6,608 nucleotides of DNA, taken from contig JALOLQ010000138.1 in assembly GCA_025455895.1 (NCBI GenBank), positions 1-6,608 on the forward strand, read 5' to 3'. Source of the DNA: Solirubrobacteraceae bacterium. GTDB lineage: Bacteria > Actinomycetota > Thermoleophilia > Solirubrobacterales > Solirubrobacteraceae. This document shows positions 5,224 through 6,608 of the stretch, one piece after another. A program made the translations under genes and the position numbers. The notes below the pieces were generated by a model that was not told where the DNA came from, made no database searches, and saw only the letters and a program-made list of their open reading frames with translations. Numbering within the stretch: position 1 is the first letter of the stretch; every line of letters starts with the position of its first letter.

Positions 5224-5637
5224 GTGGTGGTCGTGCTGCTGGCCGCCTCGATCGCACTGATCGCGCTGATCCTGATCGGCGGATGGGACGCGATGCAGGG
5301 CGTCCAGAACCTCACGATCCTGTGGGTCGTCGTCTACGCGCTGTTCGCCTGGTACGTGCTGCGCTGGAACCGCGGCGTCCTGCCGGTCATCGCGGCCCTC
5401 GGGATCCTCATGCTCATCTTCGGGCTCGTCGCGATGCCCGCCTGGTTCGACCGCGACGCTCCGGGCTTCGCCGAGACGACGCTCGCGGCCGGCCTGCTCG
5501 GCACGCTCACCGCCGTGCTGGTCGCCGTCCAGGCGCTGCTGATCTTCTTCGCGATGCAGGGCTTCCGCCAGGAGTGGAACGTCGAGGTCGAGCACTGGCC
5601 CGAGGAGGAGCCGGACTACGTTCCGCTGGGCGTCTGA
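5224..5637 (+). CDS. four-helix integral membrane protein of unknown function; 5' end frameshifted
   Basis: In this frame the first usable start is the GTG at 5224, giving 137 residues that begin directly in a membrane helix. Four helices are visible, at about 1-20, 30-48, 51-73 and 85-113. A charged tail (WPEEEPDYVPLGV at its end) follows the last helix. With four helices, both ends would lie on the same side, probably the cytoplasm. No Shine-Dalgarno precedes 5224, and the frame is open back to 5137 without another start. The natural gene is more likely 5133-5637, coding for 163 residues when one 13-bp repeat copy is removed (492 nt, exactly 164 codons with stop). As sequenced, it is either a broken gene, a phase-variable gene in the off state, or a truncated gene started at 5224. 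I do not recognise the family. The secreted-protein gene follows after 26 bp. Confidence 0.72.
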   Translation: MVVVLLAASIALIALILIGGWDAMQGVQNLTILWVVVYALFAWYVLRWNRGVLPVIAALGILMLIFGLVAMPAWFDRDAPGFAETTLAAGLLGTLTAVLVAVQALLIFFAMQGFRQEWNVEVEHWPEEEPDYVPLGV

Positions 5638-5663
5638 GCGACGCCCCGGGCCCGCGCGTGGGG

Positions 5664-6302
5664 ATGCGCCGCCTGCTCGTCACCGCCGCCGCCGCGCTCG
5701 CCGCCGCCGCGCTCGCCGCGCCGCCCGCGCACGCGGTGCTGTTCGGCAGCACGCTGCGCGCGCCCGCGAACGCGGGCTTCGGCTGTGAGTCGCGCCCGGC
5801 CGAGCGCCTGTTCGGCGGGATCGAGCTCCAGCCGACGGGCACCGCGACCTGCACCTGGGCGTCGGCCGGCATCGTCGGGAGCCTGCGCCGGACGTTCTTC
5901 GTCCCGCGCACCGGGGTGATCCGCAGCGTCAGCGTGCGCGCGGGCGCGAACCCCGCGCCGCTGCGCGTGACGATCCTCAGCAGCCAGACGGCCGTCGACC
6001 GGCGCGGCATCGCCATCGGCGACCCGCGCCCGCGGCCCAACCGCGTGACGACCGTGCGGGTGAACCTGCCGGTGCGCGTGGACGCCGACGACGGCCTGCG
6101 CTCCACCGACGGGGTCGGGATCACGGCGGTCGGGCCCGGCACGCTGCCGATCGCGGCCGTCGCCCCCGGCAGCTTCGACCCCGGCTCGCCGATCGCCTCG
6201 TCCTGGCATCCCCGGCCGGGGATCGGGCAGCCCGCCGGCAGCGGTGCCGGGCACGTCGGCTTCGAGGTGCTGCTGCGCGCCGACTGGCGCCCGCGGCGCT
6301 GA
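5664..6302 (+). CDS. secreted protein with GFGC / CTW motif, function unknown
   Basis: 212 residues with a strong Sec signal peptide: MRRLL, an Ala/Leu core, PPAHA, cleavage likely after residue 24. The mature protein starts VLFGSTL and has only two cysteines, C41 (GFGC) and C63 (CTW), probably one disulphide. The remainder is beta-rich: VIRSVSVRAG (85-94), LRVTILSS (100-107), then TTVRVNLPVRV near 129-139, GVGITAVGPGTLPIA (150-164), and GFEVLLRADW at the end. A secreted family with LFGS, GCE, CTW and NPAPLRxTV segments is, as I recall, frequent in Thermoleophilia without known function; a beta-sandwich is my inference. The start at ATG 5664 is taken from the signal peptide; GTG at 5658 would add two residues. 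It is the second gene after 5133 and shares the frame into which the 13-bp duplication shifts translation from ATG 5133. Confidence 0.83.
   Translation: MRRLLVTAAAALAAAALAAPPAHAVLFGSTLRAPANAGFGCESRPAERLFGGIELQPTGTATCTWASAGIVGSLRRTFFVPRTGVIRSVSVRAGANPAPLRVTILSSQTAVDRRGIAIGDPRPRPNRVTTVRVNLPVRVDADDGLRSTDGVGITAVGPGTLPIAAVAPGSFDPGSPIASSWHPRPGIGQPAGSGAGHVGFEVLLRADWRPRR
5685..5714. repeat. 15-bp in-frame tandem duplication in the signal peptide
   Basis: GCCGCCGCCGCGCTC is repeated exactly at 5685-5699 and 5700-5714, encoding AAAAL twice in the hydrophobic core of the signal peptide. The duplication keeps the frame. Ala-rich GC codons make such repeats easy to arise, but both copies are identical at the DNA level, including the GCG-CTC end. 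Confidence 0.85.
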
Positions 6303-6317
6303 GACCGCCGCACGTCC

Positions 6318-6323
6318 TACGAT
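6318..6323 (+). promoter_or_regulatory. candidate -10 box for tRNA-Leu(CAA)
   Basis: TACGAT lies 11 nt before the mature tRNA 5' end and shortly after the stop codon at 6302. This matches the TANNNT placement seen before the other three tRNA genes. No -35 consensus is visible. Confidence 0.4.
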
Positions 6324-6334
6324 CCCCCTGCCCT

Positions 6335-6417
6335 GCCCGGGTGGCGGAACGGTAGACGCTGGGGTCTCAAAAACCCCTGTCCGCAAGGACGTGTGGGTTC
6401 GAATCCCACCCCGGGTA
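6335..6417 (+). tRNA. tRNA-Leu (anticodon CAA)
   Basis: An 83-nt class II tRNA. The acceptor is GCCCGGG/CCCGGGT with a G1-U72 wobble, the D-arm is Leu-type (GCGGAACGGTAGACGC), the anticodon arm GGGGT-CTCAAAA-ACCCC carries anticodon CAA at 6368-6370, the variable arm is GTCC-GCAA-GGAC, the T-arm GTGGG-TTCGAAT-CCCAC, and the discriminator A73. CCA is not encoded. It reads UUG. Confidence 0.96.
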
Positions 6418-6437
6418 CTCGGCGCGGCCCCCAGCCG

Positions 6438-6480
6438 GCGCGGCGGATCCGCCCCGGCGGTCGGGGAGGATCCGCCGCGC
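6438..6480. repeat. hairpin repeat, copy A (19-bp stem)
   Basis: Arms 6438-6456 and 6462-6480 pair over 19 positions with a single G-A mismatch (6451 and 6467) around a GCGGT loop. The outer arm GCGGCGGATCC is perfectly inverted as GGATCCGCCGC. It begins 20 nt after the tRNA-Leu 3' end and could terminate or protect the transcript, but it is also the first of two related copies. Confidence 0.8.
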
Positions 6481-6510
6481 TCGTCCGTCGCCGTGCGTGC
6501 CGTGGTCTCG

Positions 6511-6551
6511 CGTGGCGGATCTTCCCCGGCGGTCCGGGAGCATCCGCCTCG
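6511..6551. repeat. hairpin repeat, copy B
   Basis: Positions 6513-6551 match 6441-6479 of copy A without gaps at 33 of 39 bases. GGCGGAT (6514-6520) pairs with ATCCGCC (6542-6548), and CCCGG (6525-6529) with CCGGG (6534-6538), around a CGGT loop and an asymmetric internal bulge. The copies are offset by 72 bp. Confidence 0.78.
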
Positions 6552-6578
6552 CCGGAGCGCGTCGATCGCCCGGCGCCG

Positions 6579-6598
6579 CGGGCGCGCCGGCGCGCCCG
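6579..6598. repeat. 20-bp perfect palindrome
   Basis: CGGGCGCGCCGGCGCGCCCG is its own reverse complement. It lies near the window edge outside any recognised gene. It might be an operator-like site, a cruciform or hairpin, or part of something that continues beyond the window. Confidence 0.6.
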
Positions 6599-6608
6599 AC
6601 CTGCGCCG

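Larger units (their letters stand above)
6418..6608. other. non-coding GC-rich tail with inverted and direct repeats
   Basis: After tRNA-Leu(CAA) I find no convincing gene to the window edge. The stretch is dominated by two related hairpins (6438-6480 and 6511-6551) and a perfect palindrome (6579-6598). None is followed by a T-run. Confidence 0.6.

Noticed and set aside
5133..6302. A single 389-residue plus-strand open frame
   Set aside because: Only its first 17 residues and its last 212 look like protein. The middle is a shifted reading of the four-helix membrane protein, Arg/Pro/Asp-rich and without helices. I keep it only as a possible consequence of the 13-bp duplication.
6441..6551. 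CRISPR-like arrangement: two 39-bp repeats with a 33-bp spacer
   Set aside because: Only two copies are present, they differ at 6 of 39 positions, each is palindromic over its full length, no third repeat occurs at the expected distance, and no cas gene is nearby.
1..6608. A mobile element or genomic island inserted at one of the tRNA genes
   Set aside because: I find no integrase or transposase, no repeat of a tRNA 3' end that would mark an attachment site, and no visible composition change.

Overview
The window is about 73% G+C with codon usage strongly biased to G/C in the third position. None of its tRNA genes encodes the 3' CCA. Two of the secreted proteins resemble hypothetical families I associate with Thermoleophilia. 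Together these suggest a high-GC actinobacterium, most likely Solirubrobacterales or a relative; the taxonomic call is an inference. I see no insertion sequence, phage gene or CRISPR array. The window looks like ordinary chromosome in which single tRNA genes separate short gene clusters.

Layout, left to right. (1) 1-28: 5' part of a tRNA gene (Gly-like) on the minus strand, cut by the window edge. (2) 49-2140, minus strand: a secreted protein with four cysteines (2140-1337), a stand-alone cyclic-nucleotide-binding domain protein (1302-889) and a dienoyl-CoA reductase-like SDR (879-49). Gaps are 34 and 9 bp, so this is a probable operon. (3) 2274-2344, minus: tRNA-Trp(CCA). (4) 2389-3078, plus: a membrane-anchored His-rich protein with an HTHD motif, apparently leaderless. 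Its tail overlaps the next gene by 17 bp. (5) 3062-4937, minus: a second four-cysteine secreted protein (4937-4050) followed 34 bp later by a classical SDR resembling fatty acyl-CoA/aldehyde reductases. (6) 4995-5076, minus: tRNA-Leu(UAG). (7) 5133-6302, plus: a four-helix membrane protein gene whose reading frame is broken by a 13-bp tandem duplication, then a secreted protein with a CxW motif. (8) 6335-6417, plus: tRNA-Leu(CAA). (9) 6418-6608: non-coding tail with two copies of a 39-bp palindromic repeat and a separate 20-bp perfect palindrome.

Three things deserve most attention. The first is the 13-bp tandem duplication at 5168-5195: deleting one copy restores a seamless 163-residue protein, and the shifted frame is open all the way into the next gene. 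The second is the pair of divergent paralogues (1337-2140 and 4050-4937) with the same four-cysteine pattern. Both lie downstream of a same-strand tRNA gene and upstream of an SDR gene. The third is the paired hairpin repeat after the last tRNA. I did not find a clear new defence or mobile system.

Functionally, the two SDRs suggest acyl-CoA, fatty aldehyde or lipid redox chemistry. The secreted and membrane proteins are envelope components of unknown role. The cyclic-nucleotide-binding protein could couple a nucleotide signal to its cluster, but nothing in the sequence shows its partner.
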